From Streptomyces sp. CB02058 (lineage in GTDB: Bacteria; Actinomycetota; Actinomycetes; Streptomycetales; Streptomycetaceae): a DNA stretch of 64,000 nt. The stretch is from the NCBI RefSeq assembly GCF_001905505.1, contig NZ_LIPG01000005.1, forward strand, positions 1 through 64,000, read 5' to 3'. The translations under genes and the position numbers were made by a program. Below the pieces are notes generated by a model. The model saw only the letters and a program-made list of their open reading frames with translations. It was not told the origin of the DNA and did no database searches. Within the stretch, counting starts at the first letter, position 1; the number at the start of each line of letters is the position of its first letter. Shown here piece after piece: positions 1 through 6,648 of this stretch.

Positions 1-222
1 CGGAATATGACCGGTCGTTCACAGCGTCCTCGCTGTTGTTGCCCACCGGACCCGAAGGACCAGCAGGACTTTTCAAAGGAACCACCAACCTGCGATGCAG
101 GCCGGGGTATCAACATATCTGGCGTTGACTTTTGGCACGCTGTTGAGTTCTCAAGGAACGGACGCTTCCTTCGGTCCCGTTTCACCGGGGCCCTCCGGGC
201 GCTTCCCTTCGTTCTTGCGTTT
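1..222 (-). other. Leader of an rRNA operon (16S gene just off the left edge)
   Basis: Read on the minus strand, this is the conserved transcribed leader that precedes 16S rRNA in streptomycetes. It holds the boxA-like antitermination segment GTTCCTTGAGAACTC (145-159) followed by CAACAGCGTGCC and a stretch reading GATATGTTGATACCCC, then the AACAGCGAGGACGCTGTGAACG hairpin region near position 20-45. The mature 16S sequence is not reached; from the usual spacing it should start within roughly 100 bases to the left of base 1. Small open frames here lack codon bias and are not genes. Recognition rests on remembered leader sequences, not on an alignment. Confidence 0.75.
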
Positions 223-256
223 CCGACTCTATCAGACTCTTTCGTGTCCGATTCCC
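223..256 (-). promoter_or_regulatory. rRNA promoter-like element, proximal copy
   Basis: On the minus strand this reads GGGAATC followed by a spacer and TCTGATAGAGTCGG, with TAGAGT (226-231) as a plausible -10 hexamer. The same arrangement recurs at 325-358, exactly 102 bases upstream. Streptomyces rrn operons carry several tandem promoters, which fits. The -35 assignment is uncertain. Confidence 0.55.
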
Positions 257-324
257 GGCCGAAGCGGGTTACTGCTTGTTTCGCTTTCCAGTTCTTCGCT
301 TTCGCGTTTCCCTTTCCGGCGAGT

Positions 325-358
325 CCGACTCTATCAGATCCTTTCGGGCCTGATTCCC
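325..358 (-). promoter_or_regulatory. rRNA promoter-like element, upstream copy
   Basis: Second copy of the promoter-like unit: minus-strand GGGAATC, then GATCTGATAGAGTCGG with -10-like TAGAGT at 328-333. A third, weaker -10-like TAAAGT lies further upstream on the same strand (408-413). Together they suggest a tandem promoter array driving the rRNA operon to the left. Confidence 0.55.
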
Positions 359-420
359 AGTCAGTGGGGCTTGTCTTCCCGGCCGTTGGGCCGTTCCGAC
401 GAGTGAGACTTTAGCGGAAT

Positions 421-608
421 CCCCGGCCCCGACGCTAATCGGGTCACCTTCGAACGCTCATTCCTCATTTCGCACGTGCACACATAAAAACGCACGACAG
501 ACGTCGCTCGTTTCGAGTGGTCACTGCGGAATCGCTGCCCGGGGACCGACCGGAGTCGGCGCTCACGTCGGACAACTCGGAGCACACTACGGATCGGGGG
601 AGGGCGTG
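421..608. other. Intergenic, upstream of the rRNA promoters
   Basis: No coding signal is seen on either strand. It lies between the outermost rRNA promoter-like site and the end of the GlxA-type regulator gene. It could hold further distal rRNA promoters, but I cannot point to one. Confidence 0.4.
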
Positions 609-1601
609 TCAACTCCCGCCCCTTCCGCCTCCGTCATGGAAGGCCAGCCTGTAGTCGCGCGGGCTGGTGGCCAGGTGGGTCGCGAAGTGCTGGCGCATGG
701 TGACCTCGCTGCCGAACCCCGCGCGGCGGGCCACCTCCGGGAGGGCCAGGTCGGTTCTCTCCAGAAGCTTCTGGGCTGCGGCGATGCGTTGCGCGATCAG
801 CCAGCGCATCGGCGTCGTACCCGTGGTCGCCTGGAAGTGCCGGGCGAAGGTACGGGATGACATGCCGGCCCGGGCGGCGAGACCGGCCACCGTGTGGGGC
901 TCCGCCAGATGGGCCAGCGCGTGGGCCCGGATCTCGGCGAGCGCGTCCGCGTCCCGGTCGGCCCGGGGCGTGGGGTGCTCGATGAACTGTGCCTGGGTGC
1001 CGGTACGGAACGGTGCCGTCACCATCGAACGCGCGATCGTCGCAGCAGCCTCCGCTCCATGGGTCGTTCGTACGAGGTGCAGGCAGAGGTCGATGCCCGC
1101 CGCGGTGCCTGCCGAGGTCCAGATGTTGTCCTCCTGCACGAAGAGGGCGTCCCGCACCACGCTCACCCGTGGATGCCGTGCCGTGAGCAGCTCGGTGAGG
1201 TTCCAGTGGGTGACGGCCCTTCGGCCGTCCAGCAGTCCGGCCTGGGCGAGGGTGAAGGCGCCGCCGCAGAGCGCGGCGATGGGCGTGCCCCTGCCGTGGG
1301 CGCGGCGCAGGGCGTCGAGCACGGGGGCGGGCGCGGGTGTCACGTGGTCGTCCAGCCCCGGGACCACGACGAGGTCCGCGCGGTCGAGCCAGGCCAGGGT
1401 GCGGTCGGGCGCCAGGGACAGGCCTCCGCGGAGCGGTACGGCCTCCGGGCCGACGGCCGCGCGGCGCAGGTCGAAGGCGGGTACGCCCCGGTCGGTGCGG
1501 TCGACCCCCCAGACCTCCGTGATGACGGAGACGTCGAACGCGCGGACCCCGGGGAACGCGACCAGGGCGATGCGGGCGGTGCTGCCGGGTGACGCGGTCA
1601 T
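609..1601 (-). CDS. GlxA-type AraC-family transcriptional regulator (DJ-1/PfpI-like domain plus AraC HTH)
   Basis: The N-terminal half (about residues 5-180) is a DJ-1/PfpI-like amidotransferase-fold domain beginning IALVAFPGVRAFDVSVITEV, with the nucleophile-elbow region AALCGGAFTLAQAG. The C-terminal half (about 215-325) is an AraC-type double helix-turn-helix (GMSSRTFARHFQATTG, then ALPEVARRAGFGSEVTMRQHF). Such proteins are transcription regulators that probably sense a small molecule through the enzyme-like domain. ATG at 1601 gives the usual N-terminus; a GTG at 1634 in the same frame has a slightly better purine tract upstream and cannot be excluded. The gene is divergent from the isochorismatase-fold hydrolase at 1676, a frequent partner for GlxA-type regulators, so control of that gene is a reasonable inference. 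Confidence 0.85.
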   Translation of the reverse strand: MTASPGSTARIALVAFPGVRAFDVSVITEVWGVDRTDRGVPAFDLRRAAVGPEAVPLRGGLSLAPDRTLAWLDRADLVVVPGLDDHVTPAPAPVLDALRRAHGRGTPIAALCGGAFTLAQAGLLDGRRAVTHWNLTELLTARHPRVSVVRDALFVQEDNIWTSAGTAAGIDLCLHLVRTTHGAEAAATIARSMVTAPFRTGTQAQFIEHPTPRADRDADALAEIRAHALAHLAEPHTVAGLAARAGMSSRTFARHFQATTGTTPMRWLIAQRIAAAQKLLERTDLALPEVARRAGFGSEVTMRQHFATHLATSPRDYRLAFHDGGGRGGS

Positions 1602-1675
1602 AGTGGCAGTAAAGCATCGATCGATGACTTTCACGCCTCTGGGAGCAGGCCCGCGCGACGAGGAGAGTGGCGGAC

Positions 1676-2260
1676 ATGGAGATCAGGGAGAACGCAGCGC
1701 TGGTTGTCGTCGACGTGCAGCAGGGATTCGAGGAGGAGGCGCACTGGGGGCCGCGTAACAACCCGGAGGCCGACCGGAACATCGCGGAGCTGATCGATGT
1801 CTGGCAGGCGAGCGGCCGGCCCGTCGTGTTCGTACGGCACGACTCGCCCGAGCCGGATTCGCCGCTGCGGGCGGGGTATCCGGGGAACGCCTTCAAGGAG
1901 TACGTCGAGGAGCGGCGCGGAAAGGGCGCGGGGCCCGGGCTGTTCCTGACGAAGTCGGTGAACTCCGCCTTCTACGGCGCACCCGATCTGGACGCCTGGC
2001 TGCGGGGGGCCGGGGTGCGGCAGATCGTGGTGGCGGGGATCCAGACCAACATGTGCGCGGAGACGACGGCGCGCATGGGCGGCAATCTCGGTTACGAGGT
2101 CTTCTTCGCGTTCGACGCGACGTACACCTTCGACGCGGTGGGGCCCTGGGGCTGGAAGCTGAGCGCCGACGAGGTGGCGCGGGCCACCGCCGTGACCCTG
2201 CACGGCGGTGGCTTCGCGAGCGTGGTGCGCACCGAGGAGCTGGTGGCCGCGGCGAAGTAG
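1676..2260 (+). CDS. Isochorismatase-family cysteine hydrolase
   Basis: A 194-residue protein with the isochorismatase fold. The catalytic triad can be read: Asp in ALVVVDVQQGF near the start, Lys in LTKSVNSAFYG, and Cys in IQTNMCAETTARMG. The family hydrolyses amide or vinyl-ether bonds (nicotinamidase, isochorismatase, carbamoylsarcosine amidase); the substrate cannot be assigned here. ATG at 1676 was chosen because AGGAG (1661-1665) sits 10 bases upstream; a GTG at 1667 lies too close to that site. It is divergent from the GlxA-type regulator, which may control it, and ends four bases before the convergent proC gene. Confidence 0.85.
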   Translation: MEIRENAALVVVDVQQGFEEEAHWGPRNNPEADRNIAELIDVWQASGRPVVFVRHDSPEPDSPLRAGYPGNAFKEYVEERRGKGAGPGLFLTKSVNSAFYGAPDLDAWLRGAGVRQIVVAGIQTNMCAETTARMGGNLGYEVFFAFDATYTFDAVGPWGWKLSADEVARATAVTLHGGGFASVVRTEELVAAAK

Positions 2261-2264
2261 CCGG

Positions 2265-3074
2265 TCAGCCGTTGCCGGTGGCGAGCTCGCGGCTGCGGTC
2301 GCGGGCCGCTTCGAGCGCGGCGATGAGGGCCGCGCGTACGCCGTGGTTCTCCAGTTCCCGGATGGCGCTGATGGTGGTGCCGGCCGGGCTGGTGACGGCC
2401 TCGCGGAGCTTGACCGGGTGCTCGCCGCTGTCCCGGAGCATGACGGCGGCTCCGATGGCGGCCTGGACGATCAGGTCGTGGGCCTGGGCGCGGGGCAGGC
2501 CGAGCAGGATGCCCGCGTCGGTCATGGCCTCGACGAGGAAGTAGAAGTACGCGGGTCCCGAGCCGGACAGGGCGGTGGCCGCGTCCTGCTGGGACTCGGG
2601 GACGCGGGCGGTCTTGCCGACGCCTCCGAAGATCGCCTCGGCGTGGTCGAGGTGCTCGGGGGTGGCGTGGCCGCCGGCCGAGATGACGGACATGCCCTCG
2701 TCCACCAGGACGGGGGTGTTCGGCATGACGCGGACGACCGGGATGCCCTCGGCGAGCCTGTCCTCGATGAAGCCGGTCGTGATGCCGGCGGCGGCGCTGA
2801 TGACGAGGCGGTCCGCGGCGATGTGCGGGGCGAGTTCGTCGAGGAGCGTGCCCATGTCCTGGGGCTTGACCGCGAGGATGAGGATGTCGGCGTTCTTGGC
2901 GGCCTCGGCGTTGGTGACCGTCTGGACGCCGTAACGGGTGCGGAGTTCCTCGGCCCGCTCGGGCCGCCGGGTGGTGACCAGCAGGTCGGGGGCTCGCCAG
3001 CCGGCCCGGATCATGCCGCTGAGCAGGGCCTCGCCGATCTTTCCGGTGCCGAGGACTGCGACTGTCTGGGTCAT
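2265..3074 (-). CDS. proC: Pyrroline-5-carboxylate reductase
   Basis: Catalyses the last step of proline synthesis, reducing 1-pyrroline-5-carboxylate with NAD(P)H in the cytoplasm. The 269-residue protein starts MTQTVAVLGTGKIGEALLSG, a Rossmann nucleotide-binding motif, and has the family signature DAATALSGSGPAYFYFLVEAMTDAG followed by the C-terminal substrate-binding helices. ATG at 3074 is preferred over an in-frame ATG at 3083 because GGAGG directly abuts the latter and is nine bases from the former. It is separated from the upstream ABC-2 permease gene on the same strand by about 70 bases, so it may be the last gene of that transcript. Confidence 0.95.
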   Translation of the reverse strand: MTQTVAVLGTGKIGEALLSGMIRAGWRAPDLLVTTRRPERAEELRTRYGVQTVTNAEAAKNADILILAVKPQDMGTLLDELAPHIAADRLVISAAAGITTGFIEDRLAEGIPVVRVMPNTPVLVDEGMSVISAGGHATPEHLDHAEAIFGGVGKTARVPESQQDAATALSGSGPAYFYFLVEAMTDAGILLGLPRAQAHDLIVQAAIGAAVMLRDSGEHPVKLREAVTSPAGTTISAIRELENHGVRAALIAALEAARDRSRELATGNG

Positions 3075-3145
3075 GCGGTTCATCCTCCGGGTGGCGGTAC
3101 GCGGTACTCGGTACGTGTCGTGGCCGCCATCCTCGCACCGCGCCC

Positions 3146-3904
3146 TCAGGTGGTGCGGCGTCGGAGGGTGGCTGCTCCCAGGCAGAGGACGAGCAGGGCG
3201 CAGCCCGCGACGATCACGATGTCGCGGTAGAAGTCGGCGGTGATGTCGGTGTGGGTGAGGACCTGGTTCATCCCGTCGACGGCGTACGACATCGGCAGGA
3301 CGTCGGAGACGGTCTCCAGGACGGGGTGCATCTGGTCGCGCGGGGTGAACAGTCCGCACAGGAGCAGCTGCGGGAAGATCACGGCCGGCATGAACTGGAC
3401 CGCCTGGAACTCGGAGGTGGCGAAGGCCGAGACGAACAGGCCGAGCGCCGTGCCGAGGATCGCGTCGAGGAGTGCGACCAGGAGCAGCAGCCAGGGGGAG
3501 CCGACGACGTCCAGGCCCAGCGCCCAGACGGAGACGGCGGTGGCCAGGAGGGACTGGGCGACCGCGATGGCGCCGAAGGCCAGGGCGTATCCGGCGATGA
3601 GGTCGCCCTTGCCCAGGGGCATGGCGAGCAGGCGTTCGAGGGTGCCCGAAGTGCGTTCGCGGAGGGTGGCGATCGAGGTCACCAGGAACATCGTGATCAG
3701 CGGGAAGATGCCGAGCAGGGAGGCGCCGATGGAGTCGAAGGTCCCGGGTCCGGCGTCGAAGACGTAGCGCAGCAGCGTGATCAGCAGGAGGGGAAGGATC
3801 AGCAGCAGCGCGATGGTGCGGGGGTCGTGGCGGAGCTGGCGCAGGACGCGGGCGGCGGTGGCGAGGGTGCGCGCCGGGCTGAGTGCGGGGGCGTCGGTGC
3901 TCAT
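3146..3904 (-). CDS. ABC-2 type transporter permease
   Basis: A 252-residue integral membrane protein with about six hydrophobic segments in the DrrB-like ABC-2 layout: a first segment (IALLLILPLLLITLLRYVF), a block beginning GASLLGIFPLITMFLVTSIATLRERTSGTLERLLAMPLGKGD, and a final TM anchor. The ERTSGTLERLLAMP loop is characteristic of ABC-2 exporters. Its ATG overlaps the stop of the upstream ATPase gene by four bases (ATGA), so the two are translationally coupled and form one exporter. Drug, lipid or polymer export are all possible; the substrate is not shown by sequence. Confidence 0.9.
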   Translation of the reverse strand: MSTDAPALSPARTLATAARVLRQLRHDPRTIALLLILPLLLITLLRYVFDAGPGTFDSIGASLLGIFPLITMFLVTSIATLRERTSGTLERLLAMPLGKGDLIAGYALAFGAIAVAQSLLATAVSVWALGLDVVGSPWLLLLVALLDAILGTALGLFVSAFATSEFQAVQFMPAVIFPQLLLCGLFTPRDQMHPVLETVSDVLPMSYAVDGMNQVLTHTDITADFYRDIVIVAGCALLVLCLGAATLRRRTT

Positions 3905-4683
3905 CGGGTCGTCTCCTGGCGGGTGGCCGCGGCCTGGTCCACGAGGTGGAGGAAGGCCTCTTCGACGGTGGCGGAGCCCGTCCGGGTGCGGAGGGCGTCG
4001 GGGGTGTCGTCGGCGAGGATCTCGCCCTCGCGCATGAGCAGCAGCCGGTGGCAGCGTTCGGCCTCGTCCATGACGTGCGAGGAGACGAGGATGGTGGTGC
4101 CCCGGTCGGCGGCGAGTGCGTGGAAGAGCTTCCACAGGTCGCGGCGGAGTACGGGGTCGAGTCCGACGGTCGGCTCGTCGAGGACCAGGAGCTCGGGGGT
4201 GCCGAGCAGGGCGACCGCGAGCGAGACACGGCTGCGCTGTCCGCCGGAGAGGTTCCCGGCGAGGGCGTCGGCGTGGCTGGTGAGGTCGACGTCGCGGATG
4301 GCGCGGGTGACGGCTTCCTCGCGTGCGGCGCGGTGCCCGCGGCCCGGCAGGAGCACGGACGCGAAGTACTCCAGGTTCTGCCGGACGGTCAGGTCGGTGT
4401 ACACCGAGGGTGCCTGGGTGACGTAACCGACGCGGCTCCGCAGGGCGGGGTGTCCGGCGGGGCGGCCGAGGACGTTCAGCGTGCCCGTGACCTGGGCCTG
4501 GCTGCCGACGACGGCGCGCATGAGCGTGGACTTCCCGCAGCCGGACGGGCCGAGGAGTCCGGTGATCCTGCCCGGCTCGACGGTGAAGCCGAGGTCGCGC
4601 AGGACCGTGCGGTCGCCTCGTACGACGGTGAGGGCGCGGGCCTCGACGGCGCTCGCGTCCGTGGTGCGCGAGAAATTCATCAT
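3901..4683 (-). CDS. ABC exporter ATP-binding protein
   Basis: A 260-residue cytoplasmic ATPase of the DrrA type that powers the adjacent permease. Walker A is GLLGPSGCGKSTLMRA, the Q-loop region is VGYVTQAPSVYTDLTVRQN, the ABC signature is LSGGQRSRVSLA, Walker B is ELLVLDEPTVGLDP, and the switch His is in ILVSSHVMDE. Two adjacent ATG codons (4683, 4680) are possible starts with no strong Shine-Dalgarno site. The start codons lie inside a perfect 7-bp inverted repeat (4675-4692), which could be a repressor site. Confidence 0.92.
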   Translation of the reverse strand: MMNFSRTTDASAVEARALTVVRGDRTVLRDLGFTVEPGRITGLLGPSGCGKSTLMRAVVGSQAQVTGTLNVLGRPAGHPALRSRVGYVTQAPSVYTDLTVRQNLEYFASVLLPGRGHRAAREEAVTRAIRDVDLTSHADALAGNLSGGQRSRVSLAVALLGTPELLVLDEPTVGLDPVLRRDLWKLFHALAADRGTTILVSSHVMDEAERCHRLLLMREGEILADDTPDALRTRTGSATVEEAFLHLVDQAAATRQETTR

Positions 4684-4692
4684 GCGATGAAT
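4675..4692. promoter_or_regulatory. Inverted repeat over the ABC exporter start codon
   Basis: ATTCATC (4675-4681) and GATGAAT (4686-4692) form a perfect 7-bp inverted repeat with a 4-base spacer. It is AT-rich against a very GC-rich background and covers the translation start of the exporter ATPase gene. It may be an operator for a PadR-, MarR- or TetR-type repressor, but no regulator gene is adjacent. Confidence 0.4.
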
Positions 4693-4734
4693 ATGGATGC
4701 CGCCGAGGGATCACGTCAAGGAGTGCGGGGTGCG

Positions 4735-5508
4735 TCAGCGGACGAGCACGGCGAGTTCGACCACGTAGCGCTCCTCGACCATGCCGTCCGGGAACACGGC
4801 GGCCAGGTGTCCGCGCTCCTCGTCCAGGAACCGGCGGGTGGGCTCGCCGTCGGCACCCCCGCGCACGAGGAAGGCGGAGTGGGTGGCGAGGTTCGCGAGG
4901 TGCGTGCCGGCCGGGACGGTCCGCGACCAGGGCACCGGCCGCCGGGCGAAATCACCACCCCGCAGCGCGGCGAGGTTCCGCGAGCCGGTGCCGTGGACGC
5001 TCTCCCCCGCGCCGAGATGGCGGCGCAGCCGGGCGTCCTGCTCGGCGATCCAGGGGACGGACTCGTCGGAGACGTTCCACCAGAGCGCCAGCGCTCCGCC
5101 GGGGCGCAGGACGCGGAGTGCCTCGGGGAGCGCGCGGTCCGGGTCGGTCCAGTGCCAGGACTGGGCGTAGGTGATCAGGTCGGCCGACGCGGTGGCCAGG
5201 GGAAGGAGGTTGCCGTCGCCCCGGACCACGGGGAGGGAGGGCAGCGCCCCGTGCAGCTCCGCCGCCATGCCGGGGCCCGGCTCGACGGCGGTGACGAGGG
5301 CGCCGCGCTCGTGCAGCAGCCGGGTGGCGATGCCCGTCCCCGCGCCGACGTCCGCGACACGGGCGCCGCGCAGGGGGCGGCCGGACAGCTCCTCGACGGC
5401 GTCCAGGAGCGCGGGCGGATAGCCGGGGCGGTTCGCGGCGTACTGGGCTGCGGCGCTGTCGAACGACAGGGCGCGGGGTGTGGTGGCAGACATGGGTTCA
5501 TGCTGCAT
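4735..5508 (-). CDS. Class I SAM-dependent methyltransferase
   Basis: A 257-residue protein with a Rossmann methyltransferase core: motif I RVADVGAGTGIATRLLHERG, an acidic motif II end VTAVEPGPGM, motif III-like VRGDGNLLPLATASADLITYAQSWHW and post-motif VLRPGGALALWWNV. The FDSAAAQYAANRPGYP N-terminus and the SWHW stretch match the methyltransferase type 11 group often annotated next to small-molecule or tRNA methylases. The methyl acceptor is unknown. Start at 5508; an in-frame ATG at 5493 is an alternative. It is transcribed with the leftward genes around it, about 50 bases upstream of the ABC exporter ATPase gene. Confidence 0.85.
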   Translation of the reverse strand: MQHEPMSATTPRALSFDSAAAQYAANRPGYPPALLDAVEELSGRPLRGARVADVGAGTGIATRLLHERGALVTAVEPGPGMAAELHGALPSLPVVRGDGNLLPLATASADLITYAQSWHWTDPDRALPEALRVLRPGGALALWWNVSDESVPWIAEQDARLRRHLGAGESVHGTGSRNLAALRGGDFARRPVPWSRTVPAGTHLANLATHSAFLVRGGADGEPTRRFLDEERGHLAAVFPDGMVEERYVVELAVLVR

Positions 5509-5542
5509 CCAAATCGGCCCGTGCGAGCGGGAAACGCGGCAG

Positions 5543-5595
5543 TTCCGCCGGGTGGGGGCCGCGTCGAAGGCGGGGCAGTTCCGCCGGAGCGGGCC
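5543..5595. repeat. Short direct repeat GGCAGTTCCGCCGG
   Basis: The 14-mer GGCAGTTCCGCCGG appears twice in the gap between the membrane protein and methyltransferase genes, about 35 bases apart. Origin and role are unknown; it may simply be a local duplication. Confidence 0.4.
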
Positions 5596-5603
5596 CCGGG
5601 GTG

Positions 5604-6152
5604 TTACCGGCGTCCGGGGCGCTTGCCCTTGGCTCCCTTGCGGGCGGCCGGGTTCCCGGTGCGGGACGAGCGGCGCTTCGCGTACTGGGCGAGCGCCGTC
5701 TCGTACTCCGTACGCCGGAGCTTCTCGCCGGGTGCCTCCGCGAAGGAGCGCAGGAAGTAGGCGAGGAGCGAGCCGATGAAGCCGATCGACTTCAGGCCGC
5801 GCAGCCGGTCGTCGCCTGCGGGGTCGACGGGACGCCGGGTGAAGCCCTCCCAGGTCTTGCGGAAGGCGATGGCGCTGCAGACCGCGAACATCAGCACCAC
5901 GAGCATGCCGACGAAGCTGCCGACCTCGGCGATCTCCAGCCCCTGGTAGGCGAAGCGCAGGACGAAGCAGGAGACGACGGCGGCCACGAGTGAACCCACG
6001 GTGACCGCGACGCGCCGCAGCCCGTATCCGCCGTCGTGGCCGACCCAGGTCGTGCCGAAGAATCGGAGGGGTTCGGGCTGCGGCCCCGGTGCGGAGCCAC
6101 CGGGTGCCGTGCCGCTGGAAGGTGTGCCGGATGCTTCGCTGTTCTCGCTCAC
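5604..6152 (-). CDS. Actinobacterial membrane protein of unknown function
   Basis: About 182 residues. An N-terminal Ser/Gly/Pro-rich cytoplasmic stretch is followed by three hydrophobic segments (AVTVGSLVAAVVSCFVLRFA, VGSFVGMLVVLMFAVCSAIAF and SIGFIGSLLAYFLRSF) and a basic C-terminal tail ending KRRSSRTGNPAARKGAKGKR-PGRR. The conserved-looking FFGTTWVGHDGGYGLRRVAVTVGS block precedes the first membrane segment. I do not recognise a function. GTG at 6152 is preferred because it removes an unlikely extension; an in-frame ATG at 6218 also exists. It shares its strand with the methyltransferase downstream. Confidence 0.75.
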   Translation of the reverse strand: MSENSEASGTPSSGTAPGGSAPGPQPEPLRFFGTTWVGHDGGYGLRRVAVTVGSLVAAVVSCFVLRFAYQGLEIAEVGSFVGMLVVLMFAVCSAIAFRKTWEGFTRRPVDPAGDDRLRGLKSIGFIGSLLAYFLRSFAEAPGEKLRRTEYETALAQYAKRRSSRTGNPAARKGAKGKRPGRR

Positions 6153-6186
6153 GGGATCGATTGTCCCAGGGCGAGCGCAGGCGCCG

Positions 6187-6525
6187 TCAGTCGCAGCGCG
6201 GAGCGATGAAGCCGTCACTGCCCGTCTTGACGTAGGCGTCGGAGACGAACTGCCCGTTGGCGATGTTGTCCCAGAGGTTCGACGTGCCGTACGGCCCGGA
6301 GACCCACTCCCCCCGGCTCTGGCAGTAGACCGGGACGCTCATCCCGTACGGCAGGGTCCGGACGATCCCGTACTGCGTGCCCGGTCCCCGGCGGACGTTG
6401 ACGCGGTAGCCGGGCGCGATCGGGTAGACGACGGTGCTCGCGGCGAGCGCCGTCACCTCCCCGGCCGCGGCGACCGCGTCCGTGTCCGTCGTCGCCGTGC
6501 CGGCAGCGTTCTCTTCAACACCCAT
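6187..6525 (-). CDS. Small SH3-like domain protein
   Basis: A 112-residue protein whose C-terminal two thirds look like a bacterial SH3 (SH3b) domain: YRVNVRRGPGTQYGIVRTLPYGMSVPVYCQ then WDNIANGQFVSDAYVKTG. The RRGPGTQY turn is the usual SH3b signature. Two cysteines (in VYCQSRGEW and the C-terminal APRCD) could form a disulfide, suggesting an extracytoplasmic location, although no clear signal peptide is present in the 40 Ala/Thr-rich N-terminal residues. ATG at 6525 has GGGGGAGG five bases upstream. SH3b domains usually bind cell wall. Divergent from the kinase gene at 6649. Confidence 0.75.
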   Translation of the reverse strand: MGVEENAAGTATTDTDAVAAAGEVTALAASTVVYPIAPGYRVNVRRGPGTQYGIVRTLPYGMSVPVYCQSRGEWVSGPYGTSNLWDNIANGQFVSDAYVKTGSDGFIAPRCD

Positions 6526-6648
6526 GAGGGCCTCCCCCGTTGAAAGCGATGCGTGTGACGCGCAGGCTAACAAGCCCCCCTCTCATCGCACGCACCATCG
6601 ACTAGGCTCCGTGCGTCGCGCATGCGCACGAACACACGGGGGTGGGCG

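Noticed and set aside
7..414. Plus-strand open frames of 103-135 codons at the left edge
   Set aside because: No codon bias, and the DNA is recognisable as an rRNA leader on the opposite strand.
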